Part shown: piece by piece, positions 11,320 to 23,209 of the stretch
Numbering within the stretch: position 1 is the first letter of the stretch
How the letters are laid out: the number at the start of each line of letters is the position of its first letter
Source: Prorocentrum cordatum
Taxonomy: Eukaryota; Sar; Dinophyceae; Prorocentrales; Prorocentraceae
DNA length: 64,000 nt
Direction of reading: 5' to 3'
NCBI GenBank assembly: GCA_963575745.1
Contig: CAUYUJ010000336.1
Location: 64,001 to 128,000 of the forward strand
Program-made: the position numbers and the translations under genes
The notes under the pieces: generated by a model
What the model was told of the DNA's origin: nothing
What the model saw: the letters and a program-made list of their open reading frames with translations, nothing else
Databases searched by the model: none

Positions 11320-12355
11320 GGGGGCTGCGATCTGTGAAACTGTCGCCACTTTCGAGGCCTGCTGGGGGGCCCAGCACAGTGACGCCACGGGCGGACCCAA
11401 ATTAGACCTCGCCATCCCTGGGGGGCTGCGATCTGTGAAACTGTCGCCACTTTCGAGGCCTGCTGGGGGGCCCAGCACAGTGACGCCACGGGCGGACCCA
11501 AATTAGACCTCGCCATCCCTGGGGGGCTGCGATCTGTGAAACTGTCGCCACTTTCGAGGCCTGCTGGGGGGCCCAGCACAGTGACGCCACGCGCGGATCC
11601 AAATTAGACCTCGCCATCCCTGGGGGGCTGCGATCTGTGAAACTGTCGCCACTTTCGAGGCCTGCTGGGGGGCCCAGCACAGTGACGCCACGGGCGGACC
11701 CAAATTAGACCTCGCCATCCCTGGGGGGCTGCGATCTGTGAAACTGTCGCCACTTTCGAGGCCTGCTGGGGGGCCCAGCACAGTGACGCCACGGCGGACC
11801 CAAATTAGACCTCGCCATCCCTGGGGGGCTGCGATCTGTGAAACTGTCGCCACTTTCGAGGCCTGCTGGGGGGCCCAGCACAGTGACGCCACGGGCGGAC
11901 CCAAATTAGACCTCGCCATCCCTGGGGGGCTGCGATCTGTGAAACTGTCGCCACTTTCGAGGCCTGCTGGGGGGCCCAGCACAGTGACGCCACGGGCGGA
12001 CCCAAATTAGACCTCGCCATCCCTGGGGGGCTGCGATCTGTGAAACTGTCGCCACTTTCGAGGCCTGTTGGGGGGCCCAGCACAGTGACGCCACGGGCGG
12101 ACCCAAATTAGACCTCGCCATCCCTGGGGGGCTGCGATCTGTGAAACTGTCGCCACTTTCGAGGCCTGCTGGGGGCCCAGCACAGTGACGCCACGCGCGG
12201 ACCCAAATTAGACCTCGCCATCCCTGGGGGGCTGCGATCTGTGAAACTGTCGCCACTTTCGAGGCCTGCTGGGGGGCCCAGCACAGTGACGCCACGCGCG
12301 GACCCAAATTAGACCGCCATCCCTGGGGGGCTGCGATCTGAGATCCCCGCTTTCG
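11320..12355. repeat. 101-bp tandem array, about ten copies
   Basis: Ten nearly identical units plus a partial last one begin GGGGGGCTGCGATCTGTGAA, and their starts are spaced 100-101 bp apart. Each unit contains an exact 7-bp inverted repeat around a G3 loop (TGCTGGG...CCCAGCA), and copies differ by only a few substitutions or one-base gaps. Because 101 is not divisible by three, all frames are used in turn, which explains the repeated short reading frames on both strands. Copies are too alike to be old. The last unit degrades at 12340-12355. Bases 12356-12590 contain nothing that I recognise. Confidence 0.95.
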
Positions 12356-12595
12356 AAGTGGCTAGGGTTGCTCAGGGATTGCAACTAATCAGCTTTATCT
12401 AGTCCTTGTCCTGAAGCCAGTTTCCTGCGAGTCTCCCGAATTCCGTCTGCAGACATAGGTAACCCTCGCTCCGTCATCGCCCCCTTATAAAGTGTCCTAA
12501 ACTATTTGCGCCCCGCGTTTGCGCAGGGGTTGGGTACGTCGCCAGGGTAATTTTTCGTTCCCGGGCGTTGGCACGGGACGAGTTGAATGATACAC

Positions 12596-12870
12596 TTGCG
12601 TTGCAATCGATTGCAATCGGTTGAATTGCAATCGATTCAATCGATTGGATTGCAGGGGAGGGACAGGACGGAAGGGAGGGAGGGGAGGAGAGGGAGGGGA
12701 GGGAGGAGATGGAACGAAGGGTGTGGAGGGAGGGGAGGGAGCGGAGGGAGGTGGGGAGGGGGATTGCAGTGGAATGGAGTGCAATCGATTGCAAGCGATT
12801 CGATTGGGATTTTCGATCGTCGATCGTTGATCGTCGATCGTCCATCCTCGATCGTGGATTGTTCATTTTG
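12596..12870. repeat. ATCGAT/GATCGTC palindrome clusters around a GGGA tract
   Basis: At 12596-12655 the word GCAATCGATT and relatives recur, at 12655-12765 there is a GGGAGG purine tract, and at 12780-12870 GATCGTC/GATCGTT words recur about eight times. The clusters are built of short self-complementary words (ATCGAT, CGATCG). No coding content is supported. Confidence 0.75.
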
Positions 12871-12877
12871 GATCGTC

Positions 12878-13370
12878 GGCGAAAGGGAGGGCGGAGGCTC
12901 CGGGGGCTGGGCGGCCAAAGGGGGCAAGGGGGGGGGGCTTCCAAGCCCCCCCCCCCTTTGGCACAAAGGGGGGGAGGGGGGTGGGAGCTTCCAGCAGGGC
13001 GGCTCCAAGGGAGGGGGGCGGTAGCTTAAGCACCCCCCCGGGGGTAGGGGGGGGTAGCTTCCGGGGCGGCCAAAGGGGGGTGGGGGGTGGGTAGCTTCCA
13101 AGCCCCCCTCCCCCTTTGCACGAAAGGGGGGGAGGGGGGGAGGTAGCTTCCAGCAGGGCGGCGCCAAGGGAGGGGGGGGTGGCTTAAGCACCCCCCCCCC
13201 TTTGGAAAAGGGGGGAGGGGGGGTAGCTTCCGGGGAGGGCCCAAGGGGGGATTGGGGGCTGTAAGCCCCCCCCCCCTCTTGTGAAAAAAAGGGGGGAAGG
13301 GGGGGGGTGCTTCCAACAAGGGCGGCTCAAGGGAGGCTTAAGCCTAGCCCACCCTCCCCTTTGCTTGGGC
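12878..13370. repeat. C/G-homopolymer block, right arm of the inverted pair
   Basis: Repeats of about 110 bp consist of G8-G10, GGCTTCCAAGC, C8-C12 and CTTCCAGCAGGGCGGC words. The first 44 bases are the reverse complement, with a few changes, of 10691-10735. See the left arm. Confidence 0.7.
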
Positions 13371-13384
13371 CCTGTGGGCGCGCT

Positions 13385-13604
13385 CTCTCTCTCTCTCTCT
13401 CTCTCTATATTATATATCTATATATAGGTATATAGGTATATATGTAGTCGATGTACCTGTGTGGATATATGATGATCATGACGGTTACTATTACTCATAC
13501 AATTATTGCCGCTACGACTACGACTACAATTACGACTGCGACTATTCCGATTACCACTGTCACTACTACTACTACTACTGCTACTGCTACTACTGCTACT
13601 AATT

Positions 13605-13644
<40 letters not shown>

Positions 13645-13772
13645 CACTATTACTACTACGACTACTACTACTACTACTACTACTACTACGACTACGACTA
13701 CGACTACTACTACTACTACCTTTACTACTACTACTACTACTACTACGACGACGACTGCTACTACTACGACTG

Positions 13773-13812
<40 letters not shown>

Positions 13813-13878
13813 ACCACCACCACACCACCACCACCACACACCACCACCACCACTACTACTACACTACTACTTCTACTA

Positions 13879-13920
<42 letters not shown>

Positions 13921-14262
13921 GATTACTACTACTACTGCTACTACTGCTGCTACTACTGCTACTACTAGTACTACTACTACTACTACTATTACTACTACTA
14001 CTACTACTACTACTCCTACTCCTACTCCTACTACTACTACGACGACGACTGCTACTACTACTACTACTACTACTACGAATGCTACGACTACTACTACTAC
14101 CACTACTACTACTACTACTACTACTGCTGCTACTACTACTACTACTACTACTACTAGTACTGCTACTACTACTACTACCACTACTACTACTACTACTACT
14201 ACCACTACTACAATTACTATGTTCAATTATTATTACTACTACTACTACTACTACTTCTCCTA
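13385..14262. repeat. CT, TA and long (ACT)n triplet tract
   Basis: A short (CT)n at 13383-13407 is followed by TATA-rich sequence to 13445, then about 760 bp of imperfect (ACT)n/(ACG)n triplets from about 13497. Translations are Thr/Leu/Tyr or Ser/Val homopolymers and are artefacts. Short (AC)n at 14380-14396. Confidence 0.95.
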
Positions 14263-14499
14263 TCGCTAGCACTCGTATGTGTAATATTAACATCCTTATG
14301 GTACATAGTCCTATGTTACAGTATCCAACACAATCATATCAAACTGCTACTACTTACTTTCATATATTTTCACAACTCGCACACACACACACACACGTTT
14401 CTCCAACACTTACAAACTATTCACGAACAGCTCATATCACTTGAGATAGATCTACGCCATGTATCCGCAATATTCCATGACATAGATTAGCTGTTATTG

Positions 14500-15110
14500 T
14501 TTTTTGTTTTTGGTTTTTTTCGGCGAGCCGAGCCAGATGAACGAAGGGAACCCGCCAGCCGTTCGACCGCAGCGAGTTCGCGGCCGTGCTCGCAGCAGCG
14601 GTGGCGGCGAGCGGGAGCGAAGATGAGCAAGACGCAGCATCCGCCCGGGCGTTGACACGCCGCGGGCGCAGTTGGACGCCGGCGAACGTCTCGGCGCGTC
14701 TTGCGCCTCGGCCTAGGAGCCGAACGCGCGCGCTTGCGCGCTCCGCGTCTCTCGTGTAAAAAGATCCTGCTGGGCTGCGTTCGCGCGCTGCGCTGCAATC
14801 AGTGCGCTGGGTCGGGCAGTGGGTGCCGCGCGCTATGTTGCGCGGCGCCGCGCGCTCGGGCGTGGCCACTTCGGCGTTGGGTGTAGCCACGCCCGCGCGC
14901 GGCAGCGGCGTGCAGTGCGGCGCCCTCGAGCTGCGCCGCGCTGCCCCCGCTGCGCGCCACGCCCATCGCCGGGGCGCGGCAGCGCCCGACAGGCAGGTTG
15001 GCGCGGCGAGCGCCAGTATGGCACTGGTGAAGGGCCCCCTGGGGCATTTGCGCTGCTCTCCTCGGGACCAGAATTTAGAGGATGTCTCTGGCGAGCTACT
15101 TGTTTTCACG
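14500..15110. other. GC-rich stretch without recognised gene
   Basis: The sequence is GC-rich with many GCGC and CGCGC words. Frames of 80-250 codons exist on both strands, but they are compositionally arginine/alanine-rich, mutually overlapping and without a motif. I see no gene here. Confidence 0.5.
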
Positions 15111-15114
15111 TGCC

Positions 15115-16190
15115 CATTATTGAGAATATCTCGAGCGAGACGCTTGGTTTCACGCCTCAAGCTGCCCAGGCAGATTTCGGCCATCAGGATTTGTTGAGGA
15201 TTTATCGAGCGAGAATCTTGTTTTTACGTGCCCAGGTCGCTCAGGCAGATGTCTAGCATCAGGATGTGCTGAGGATGTCTTTCGAGAGAAAGAGAGAGAG
15301 AGAGAGAGAGAGCGAAAGAAAGAGAGCGAGAGAGAGAGAGAGAGAAAAAAAGAAAGAGAGAGAGAGAGAGAGCAACGCTTGTTTTCGCGTGTCCAGGTCG
15401 ACCAGGCGGATGTCCAGCATGAAGATGTGTTGAGAAGGTGTTGAGCGAAACGCTTGGCTTCACGTGTCCAGGTCGCCCAGGCGGATGGCCAACATGAGGA
15501 TGCGATGAAGACCTCTTTCGAGCGTGATGCTTGGTTTCACGTGTCCAGGTCGCCCAGGCGAATGTCTAGTATGAGGATGCGTTGAGAAGGTCTCGCGCGA
15601 AACGATTGTTTTCGCGTGCCCAGGTCGTTCAGGCGGATGTCTTACGTGAGTATGGATTGAGGATGCGTTGGACGAGACGCTTGCTTTCGCGTGCCCAGGT
15701 CGCCCAGGCGGATGTCTAGCATGAAGGTGCGTTGAGCGAAACGTTTGGTATCACGTGCCCAGGTGGACCAGGCGGATGTCTAGCATGAGGACGTGTTGAA
15801 CATGTGTTAAGCGAAACGCTTGGTTACACGTGTCCAGGTCGCCCAGTCGGATGTCTAACACGGGGATGTGTTGAGGATTTCTCTCTGTCCCTCTATCTTT
15901 CTCTCTCTCTATCCCCCAAGAGAGAGAGATAATGAGACAAGAGAGAGAGAGAGAGTTGCTTTCACGTGTCCAGTCGCCCTGGCGGATGTCTATCATGAGG
16001 AAGTATTGAGGACGTGTTGAGCGAACCACTTGTTTTCACGTGTTCCGGTCGCCCAGGCGGATGTCTAGCATGAGGAGGTGTTGGGATTTTCTCGTGCGAG
16101 ACCTTTGGTTTCACGTATCCAGATCGCCCAGGAAGGTGTCCAACATGAGGACTTGTTGAGGATGTCCAGTGAAACGCTTGTCGCAGTAGA
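15115..16190. repeat. Degenerate 75-100-bp array with TTTCACGTGTCCAGG core, plus GA tracts
   Basis: About a dozen units share CGAGACGCTTG, TTTCACGTGTCCAGGTCGCC, CAGGCGGATGTCTAGCATG and AGGATGTGTTGAGGA words. The array is interrupted by (GA)n at about 15285-15372 and 15895-15955. Two or three more units lie at 18070-18350. The TTTCACGTGTCCAGG core is shared with the 64-bp arrays downstream, so the two families are related. Confidence 0.85.
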
Positions 16191-16600
16191 GCGTGTCGCA
16201 GTCCAAACCCGCCCGTCCGTGGGGCGTTCTCTGGCGCCTTGGCGCGCCCCCTGGTGCGTCCCTTGCGACGGTTTGGCGCGACGTGCCGTGGCACGTCCCC
16301 TAGCACGCCACTCGGCGTGGCACGTTCCTTGGCTCGTCCTCTGTCGCGTTTCCTTGCTCGTCCCCGGGCGTTTCCCCTGCCTGTTCCGTGGCGGGCCCCT
16401 TGCAACGTCCCTTGGCATGACGTCCTCTGGCCGTCCCATGGCACGCGCCTTGGCACGTCCCACGGCAGGTCCCTGGCACGTTCAGGGCACGTCCCCTGAT
16501 ACGTCCCCTGACACGTCCCCTAGCGCATACCCTATTGCGCCCTTGGCACATCCTGTGGCGCGTCCGCGAGCCTGTGCCCCGTGTCGTGTCGTTCCTTGTC
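16190..16600. repeat. 12-bp minisatellite TGGCACGTYCCN, first block
   Basis: A run of degenerate 12-mers (TGGCACGTCCCC, TGGCGCGTCCCT and similar) without coding support. The same minisatellite returns at 18355-18590, 18790-19010, 20700-20910 and many further positions to 28920. Confidence 0.8.
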
Positions 16601-17320
16601 GGAGCTTATTCGGATTTTGAGGTCGAGTTGATGGAACGTCCTCCACTTTTCAACACCCCCCTCAACGGAGCCTCCAGTGGGTACCCCCCCGAGGTCGGGC
16701 GTCGCCGTTTCCCTTTTTTTTCTCGGGGAGCGAACTAAGTCTTCGCAGGATCTTTCGTCGCCGTTTTTTGTCCGGGGTTCCTCGGCGTTCTTTTCGGGCG
16801 CGTGATGCGGAACGCGGCTTGCTCGCGGGCCTCCTTTGGGCGCGTGGCCTCATGTGGGGCGCCGCCGAAGGTCCCAGTGGCAAATTTGGGCACGCGCACA
16901 TGCGCACGGTTCGTGGCCTAATAGGGAGCTTCACCGAAGCCTCAATTGCAGGGCCCACATGCGTCCCAAGTCCAGTTTGGGCACGCCCCTTACACTGTGC
17001 GTGGCTTCATATGGAGATTCAGGGAGTTTCACCGAAGGCCCTCGTGGCACGGTTCGCATGCGTCACGGTAAGTGTTTTGGCGAGTCGTCGTCGCTGTTTT
17101 GTTCGAAGAGGTTATTTGAAGGTTTGCGTTTTGCTCGCCGTTTTTTTGTTGGGGTGGGTTTATGTGGGGCGAGTCGCGTCGCCATTTCTCGGTGACACTC
17201 GGTAAGTGTGCAGGAATTGAATTATCTTCGCTGGTTTTTCTGAGTGGATGGGTTGGATCAGAATAGCGGGGAGTGATCACGTTTCCACTTCAGATAGCCT
17301 TGGGGCGGCTATTATGTGCA
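16600..17320. repeat. Low-copy degenerate repeat, about 115 bp
   Basis: Between about 16800 and 17070 two to three imperfect copies of a unit containing TTTGGGCACGC, CGTGGCCT and TTCACCGAAGGCC are visible. The rest of the stretch has T-rich runs and no supported gene. Confidence 0.4.
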
Positions 17321-17329
17321 GCTCGAGCT

Positions 17330-18010
17330 TAAGATCCAAGTTAGTGCGGTCAGGACTCGAATGCTAAGAAGGACTCGATCCACAACGCTATAGAGCACAA
17401 TCGCGGCATGGCACACCGCAGTTCAGCACGGCACAGCACAGCACAACCCTTGGCACGGTACATCAAGATCGATACATTCAGCAATTGCCCGTCGCCCAAT
17501 CAGGTGTTTTGAAAACGTTGCCATGCTTCACATGTCAGGATCCTTTTCCGGGTTCGTGGGTCGATCCAGGGAGAGAGGGGCGATGCGCGCAGGTGGATGC
17601 GATGAGCGGTGTCGCAAGATTCAGGAATCCTACCAGACAGCCCATTGCATGTTTCCACGCCTCAACGTGCCAGGGGTCACGGTGGCGGATACAGTAGAGA
17701 ATATAGGAGGGGTTTGTGAGGGGATGGGAGGGCTTCTGGCTGAGAACGGATAATTAGGTGTAGCAACGCTCTTGAGCCGCTTGAGAAAGAACGCGCCTCT
17801 AGAGTGACGCTGGTGAGTTTTTTTTGCCACACCGCGCATGTCCTCATATTGCATGCCTGGCGACACTCCAGCAGTTTTTGATTTTTACACCAGGGTCCGT
17901 GTCACTCTCCATCCGTCGCCTTCTACAGGTGCTGAGTCTCTGAGACGGCTGGTGTGGTTGGATTCCATCGCAAGTCTTTTGACCCATCAGCGCTTCGGAC
18001 TGAGATCTAG
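17330..18010. repeat. Core copy plus cassette A
   Basis: Bases 17340-17480 are a diverged copy of the roughly 190-bp core (GGTCAGGACTCG... GCACAATCGCGGCATGGC). Bases 17525-17880 form a cassette that recurs at about 27325-27665 with the words GAGAGAGGGGCGATGCGCGC, CAGACAGCCCATTGCATG and ACCGCGCATGTCCTCATATT in the same order. Neither copy has a conserved open frame. Confidence 0.7.
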
Positions 18011-18354
18011 GACTTCACCTCGTAATCATGTTCCTAGTGGAAGCGCCTGGAGGCCCCCGTTGAGCTGTCTTTTTCCCGGCGAGCGAGACGCTTGGTTTCA
18101 CGCCTTCAGGTTGCCCATGCAGAGGTCTAGCGCCAGGATTTGTTGAGGATGCCTCGAGCGAGACGCTTGGTTTCACGCGTCTTCGTCGCCCAGGCGGATG
18201 TCTAGCATGAGGATGTGTTGAGGAAGTCTCGATCGAGATGCTTGTTTGCACGTGTCAAGGTTGCCCAGGCGGATGCCTAGCATGAGGATGTGCTGAGAAT
18301 GTCTTGAGAGATACGCTTGTTTTCATGTGTCCAGGTCGCCCAGGCACTCAGCAT

Positions 18355-19210
18355 TGCAACTTGGCATGTTCCCTGGCACGTTCCGTGGCGCGTCCTGTGG
18401 CGAGTCCCCCTGGCACGTTGCGCAGCGCGTCCCTTGGCACGTCCTGTGGCACGTCCATTCGCACGTTCCGTAGCGCGTCCCCTTGGCACGTCCAGCGGTG
18501 CGTCCCCATGGCACGCCCCCCTGGCACGTCGCCTGGCGCGTCCCTTGGGACGGTCCGCGGCGCGTCCTCCTGGCATGGTTTCCTGTCAATTGGCTCTGGG
18601 GCAGCTACTATGTGCCCAGGCAGCTCGAGCGTAAGGTCCAGAGTCCAGATCAGTTCGGTCAGGACTCGGATGCAAAGGAGAACTCGATCCATAACGCTAT
18701 AGAGCACATTCGCGGCATTGCACATCGCAATTCAGCACGGCGCAGCACAGCACAGCCTTCGGCGCGGTACATCAAGATCAATACATTCAGCATTGCAATT
18801 TGGCAGGGTCCCTGGCACGTTCCGTGGCGCGTCCTGTGGCGAGTCCCCCTGGCAAGTCGCGCGGCGCGTCCCCTGGCACGTCCTGTGGCACGTCCATTGT
18901 CACGTTCCGTAGCGCGGCCCCTTGGCACGTCCCGCGGTGCGTCCCCATGGCACGTCCCCTGGCACGTTGGGACGTTTCGCGGCGCGTCCTCCTGGCATGT
19001 GTTCCTGTCAATTGGCTCTGGGGCAGCTACTATGTGCTCAGGCAGCTCGAGCTTCAGATCCAGATCAGTTCGGTCAGGACTCGGATGCGAATGAGGACTA
19101 GATCCACGACGCTGTAGAGCACAATCGCGGCATGGAACATCGCAATTCAGCACGGCGCAGCACAGCACAGCCCTTGGCAAGGGTACAAAAGATCGATACA
19201 CTCAGCATTG
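18355..19210. repeat. Two higher-order units: 12-mer block + core
   Basis: Each unit is a block of about 18-20 12-mers followed by a core. The core begins CTCTGGGGCAGCTACTATGT, then has CAGTTCGGTCAGGACTCGGA and ATTCAGCACGGCGCAGCAC, and ends CATTCAGCATTGC. GGTCAGGACTCGGATGC lies at about 18658 and 19074, giving a 416-bp period. No frame is conserved between units. Confidence 0.85.
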
Positions 19211-19690
19211 CATTTGCCCGTCACCCGATCAGGTGTCTCTGAAACCGTTGCCATGCTTACATTTCTATATTCCTTTCCGGGTTCGTGGGTCGATCATGTT
19301 CAACAGGTTTACCCCCGGGCCCCGACGGCTCTAGGGCCAGCGACATTACTTGCGATACATTGCAAGGTAAAGTGTGATTTTGCAGTTGAACAAGTGCGTT
19401 GTTCGCATGCCCGCTCGAGGAAAGTTTGCCCCCCATCTCGGATCCTCAATACATACCGGGGTCCGCAGACCACCGTGCTCCTTCGTACAAAAGAGGGTGC
19501 GGGGCATTGTCAGCAGAATCTCAAAAACAACAAAAATCGAGGAGGAGGAGCCCCGACCGCGACGCGAAAAAGCGTCCCGCGCGCAGGAATTCCGAGGATG
19601 CCTCGCGCGTGCCGCGTCCCGCGCGCAGGAATTTCGAGGATGCCTCGACTAATTCGCTGGTTTGTGCAGGAATTTCGCTAGGAGGGCCCA
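19210..19690. repeat. Cassette B, copy 1
   Basis: About 480 bp runs from GCATTTGCCCGTCACCC to AATTTCGCTAGGAGGGC. It is repeated at 22735-23205 and, shortened, at 25355-25620 and 29130-29515. It contains TTTCCGGGTTCGTGGGTCGA, TTTACCCCCGGGCCCCGACG and AAGTTTGCCCCCCATCTCGG. It always follows a core and, in the first two copies, precedes a 64-bp array. No gene is supported. Confidence 0.8.
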
Positions 19691-19694
19691 GGAG

Positions 19695-20690
19695 GCATCC
19701 AACATGGTGGCCCCGAACTGGTACCACCTTTTTTCACGTGTCCAGGCCACCCAAGGTGTATCTAACATGGTGGTTCCGCGCTGGAAACACATGTTTTCCC
19801 GTGTGCAGGCCGCACAGAAGGGGGTATCTAACATAGTGGTCCTGAGTTGGAGCCACGTGTTATCACATGTCCAGGCCACACATGGGGCGTACCTAACATG
19901 GTGGTTCCGCGCTGGAACCACGTGTTTTCACGTGTCCACGCCACTCAGGGGGCTATCTAACATGGTGGTCCCAAGCTGGAGCCGCGTCATTTCACGTGTT
20001 CGGGGCACCCATGTCGGTATCTAACACGGTGGCCCCCAGCTGGTACCACGTGTGTTCACGCGTCCAGGCCACACAGAAGTGGGGTATCCAACGTAGTGGT
20101 CCCGCGCTGGAGCCACGTGTTTTCACGTGTACAGGCCAGCCAGGTGGGTATCTAACATGTTGGCCCCGAGATGGAACCATGTGTTTCATTTGTCGAGGCC
20201 ACCCAGGGGGTGTCTAGGATGGCGGTCCCGCGCTGGAAGCACGTGTTTTCACGTGCCCAGGTCGCCCAGGGGGTGTATCTAACATGGTGGCCTCGCTCTG
20301 GAGCCGCGTGGTTTCACGTGTCCACGCCGCCGAAGGCGGTATCTAACATGGTGGCCCTGAGTTGGAACCACGTCGCTTCACGTGTACAGGGCACCCAGGT
20401 GGGTATCTAACATGGTGGTCCCGAGCTGGTACTACGTTTTCACGTGCCCAGGCCACACAGGTGAGTATCGAATATGGTGGTCCCGCGCTGTGGCCACGCG
20501 TTTTCACGTGTGCAGACCATCCCGGCGCGTATCTAACATGGCGGTCCCAGGTGGGTATCTAACATGGTGGTCCCGCGTTGGAACCGTGTGCTTGTACGTG
20601 TCCACGCCACCCAGGGAGTATCCAACCTGGCGGTCCCGAGCTGGAACCACGTCCCACACAGGAGGGCATCTAACATGGTTGTCCCGAGCT
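19695..20690. repeat. 64-bp tandem array, first block
   Basis: About 15 units contain TATCTAACATGGTGGTCCCG, AGCTGGAACCACGTG, TTTTCACGTGTCCAGGCCAC and CCAGGGGG. Most units hold two CACGTG palindromes about 10 bp apart. The frames read VSNMVVPSWNHVFTCPGH-like repeats but shift between units. No gene is supported. Confidence 0.9.
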
Positions 20691-20699
20691 CAAACGACG

Positions 20700-22735
20700 C
20701 GTATGCCCCCCTGGCATGTCGCCTCGCACGTTCCCTGGCACGTTCCGTGGCGCATCCCGTGGCACGTCCATCGGCACGTTCCGTAGCGCGTCCCTTTTGG
20801 CACTTCCCGCGGTGCGTCCCCATGGCGCGTCCTTTGGCACGTCGCTTGGCGCGTCCCTTGTGACATTCCGCGGCGCGTCCTCCTGGCATGTTCCCTGTCA
20901 GCTACCTCTGGGGGGGCTACTATGTGCTCAGGCGGCTCGAGCTTCAGATCCAGATCAGTTCGGTCAGGACTCGGATGCAGCGGAGAACTCGATCCACAAC
21001 AGTATAGAGCACAACCGTGGCATGGCACATCGCAGTTCAGCACGGCGCAGCACAGCACAGCCTTCGGCGCAGTACATCAAGATCGATACATTCAGAATTG
21101 CAACCTGGCACGTTCCCTGGCACGTTCCCTGGCGCGTCCCGTGGCGAGTCCCCCTGGCACGTCGCGTGGCGCGTCCCTTGGCACGTCCCGTGGCACCGTC
21201 CATTGGCACGTCCATGGGCACGTTCTGCAACGCGTCCCCTTGGCATGTCCCGCGGTGCATCCCCATGGCACGCCCCCTGGCACGTCGCCTGGTGCGTCCC
21301 TTGGAACGTTCCGCGGCGCGTCCTCCGGGCATGTCCCCCTGTCAATTAGCCCTGGGGCAGCTAATCTGTGTTCAGGCAGCGCGTGCTTAAGATCCACATC
21401 AGTTTGGTCAGGGCTCGGATGCACAGGAGGACTCGATCCACGACGCTATAGAGCACATTCGCGGCATGGCACATCGCAGTTCAGCACGGCGCAGCACAGC
21501 ACAGCCTTCGGCAGGGTACAGCAAGATCGATACGCTCAGCATGGCAATTTGGCACGTTCCTTGGCACGTTCCGTGGCGCATCCCGTGGCGAGTCCCCCTG
21601 GCACGTCGTGCGGCGCGTCCCGTGGCACGTCCATTGGCACGTCCATTGGCACGTTCCGTAACGCGTCCCTTTGGCACGTCCCGCGGTGCGTCCCCATGGC
21701 ACGCCCCCTGGCACGTCGCCTGGCGCGTCCCTTGAGACGTTCCGCAGCGCGTCCTCCTGGCATGTCCCCTTGTCAATTAGCTGTGGGGCAGCTACTATGT
21801 GCTCAGGCAGCTCGAGCTTAGGATCCATATGAGTTCGGTCAGGACTCGGATGCAAATGAGGACTCGAACCACAACGCAACAGAGCACACTCGCGGCATGG
21901 CACATCGCAGTTCAGCACGGCGCAGCGCAGCACCCCCTCGGCACGGTACATCAAGATCGATACATTCAGCATTGCAGCTTGGCACGTTCCTTGGGACGTT
22001 CCGCGGCGCGTCCTCCTGGCATGCTCCCCTGCCAATCAGCTCTGGGGCAGGTACTATGTGTTCAGGCAGCTCGAGCTGAAGATCCAGATCAGTTCGGTCA
22101 GGACTCGGATGCAAAGGAGGGCTCGATCCACAACGCTATTGAGCACAATCGCGGCATGGAACATCGCAATTCAGCACGGTGCAGCACAGCACAGCCTTCG
22201 GCAGGGTACATCAAGATCGATACATTCAGCATTGCCTTTTGGCACGTTCCCTGGCACGTTCCGTGGCGCATCCCGTGGCGAGTCCCCCTGGCACGTCATG
22301 CGGCGCGTCCCCCTGGCACATCCCGTGGCACAGTCATTGGCACGTTCCGTAACGCGTCCCCTTGGCACGTCTCGCGGTGTGTCCCCATGGCACGTCCCCT
22401 GGCACGTCGCCTGTCGCGTCCCTTGGGACGTTTCGCGGCGCGTCCTCCTTGCGTGTCCCCCAGTCAATTAGCTCTGGGGCAGCTACTATGTGTTCAGGCA
22501 GTTCGAGCTGAAGATCCAGATCAGTTTGGTCAGGACTCGGATGCAAAGGAGGACTCGATCCACAACGATATAGACCACATTCGCGGCATGGCACATCGCA
22601 ATTCAGCACGGTGCAGCACAGCACAGCCCTCGGCAGGGTACATCAAGATCGATACATTCAGCATTGCCTTTTGGCACGTTCCCTGGCACGTTCTGTGGCG
22701 CATCCCGTGGCGAGTCCCCAATTCACTCAGCATTG
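20700..22735. repeat. Higher-order units: 12-mer blocks and cores
   Basis: Five cores (GGTCAGGACTCGG-type sites at about 20963, 21407, 21838, 22097 and 22530) are separated by 12-mer blocks. Spacings are 444, 431, 259 and 433 bp, so one unit has a shortened 12-mer block. The series ends directly in cassette B. Confidence 0.85.
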
Positions 22736-23205
22736 CATTTGCCCGTCACCCAATTAGGTGTCTTTGAAATCGTTACCATGCTTACATTTCTACATTCCTT
22801 TCCGGGTTCGCGGGTCGATCATGTTCAACAGGTTTACCCCCGGGCCCCGACGGCTCTAGGGCCAGCGAAATTATTTGCGATGCATTGCAAGGAAACGTGT
22901 GATTTTACAGTCGAACAAGTGCGTTTTTCGCATGCCCGCTCGAGGAAAGTTTGCCCCCCATCTCGGATCCTCAATACATAGCGGGGTCCGCAGACCCGTG
23001 TTCCTTCGTACAAAAGAGGGTGAGGGGCATTGTCAGCAGAATCTTCAAAAGAACAACTAGGTCTGGAGCCCCGACCGCGACGCGGAAAAGCGTCCCGCGC
23101 GCAGAAATTCCGAGGATGTCTCGCGCGTGCCGCGTCCTGCGCGCAGGAATGTCGAGGATGTCTCGACTAATTCGCTTGTGTTTGCATCAATTTCGCTAGG
23201 AGGGC
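22735..23205. repeat. Cassette B, copy 2
   Basis: Collinear with 19210-19690, with small deletions near 23000-23065. It again leads into a 64-bp array. Confidence 0.8.
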
Positions 23206-23209
23206 CCAG

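Noticed and set aside
11402-12307. Repeated M-L-G-P-P-A-G-L-E-S-G-D frames on the minus strand
   Set aside because: They are products of the 101-bp satellite. The period is not a multiple of three and the frames rotate through phases.
11320-12355. CRISPR-like array
   Set aside because: The whole 101-bp unit is repeated without variable spacers, and the genome is eukaryotic.
13495-14444. Long frames of Thr, Leu, Ser or Val on both strands
   Set aside because: They are translations of the (ACT)n field, and every phase is open for the same reason. No gene is supported.
14432-15184. A 250-codon minus-strand frame
   Set aside because: It runs from GC-rich sequence into the repeat array, has low-complexity Arg/Ala composition and no motif.
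19662-20786. A V-S-N-M-V-V-P-S-W-N-H-V repeat protein
   Set aside because: The 64-bp unit is not a multiple of three, so the phase changes from unit to unit, and stops interrupt it.
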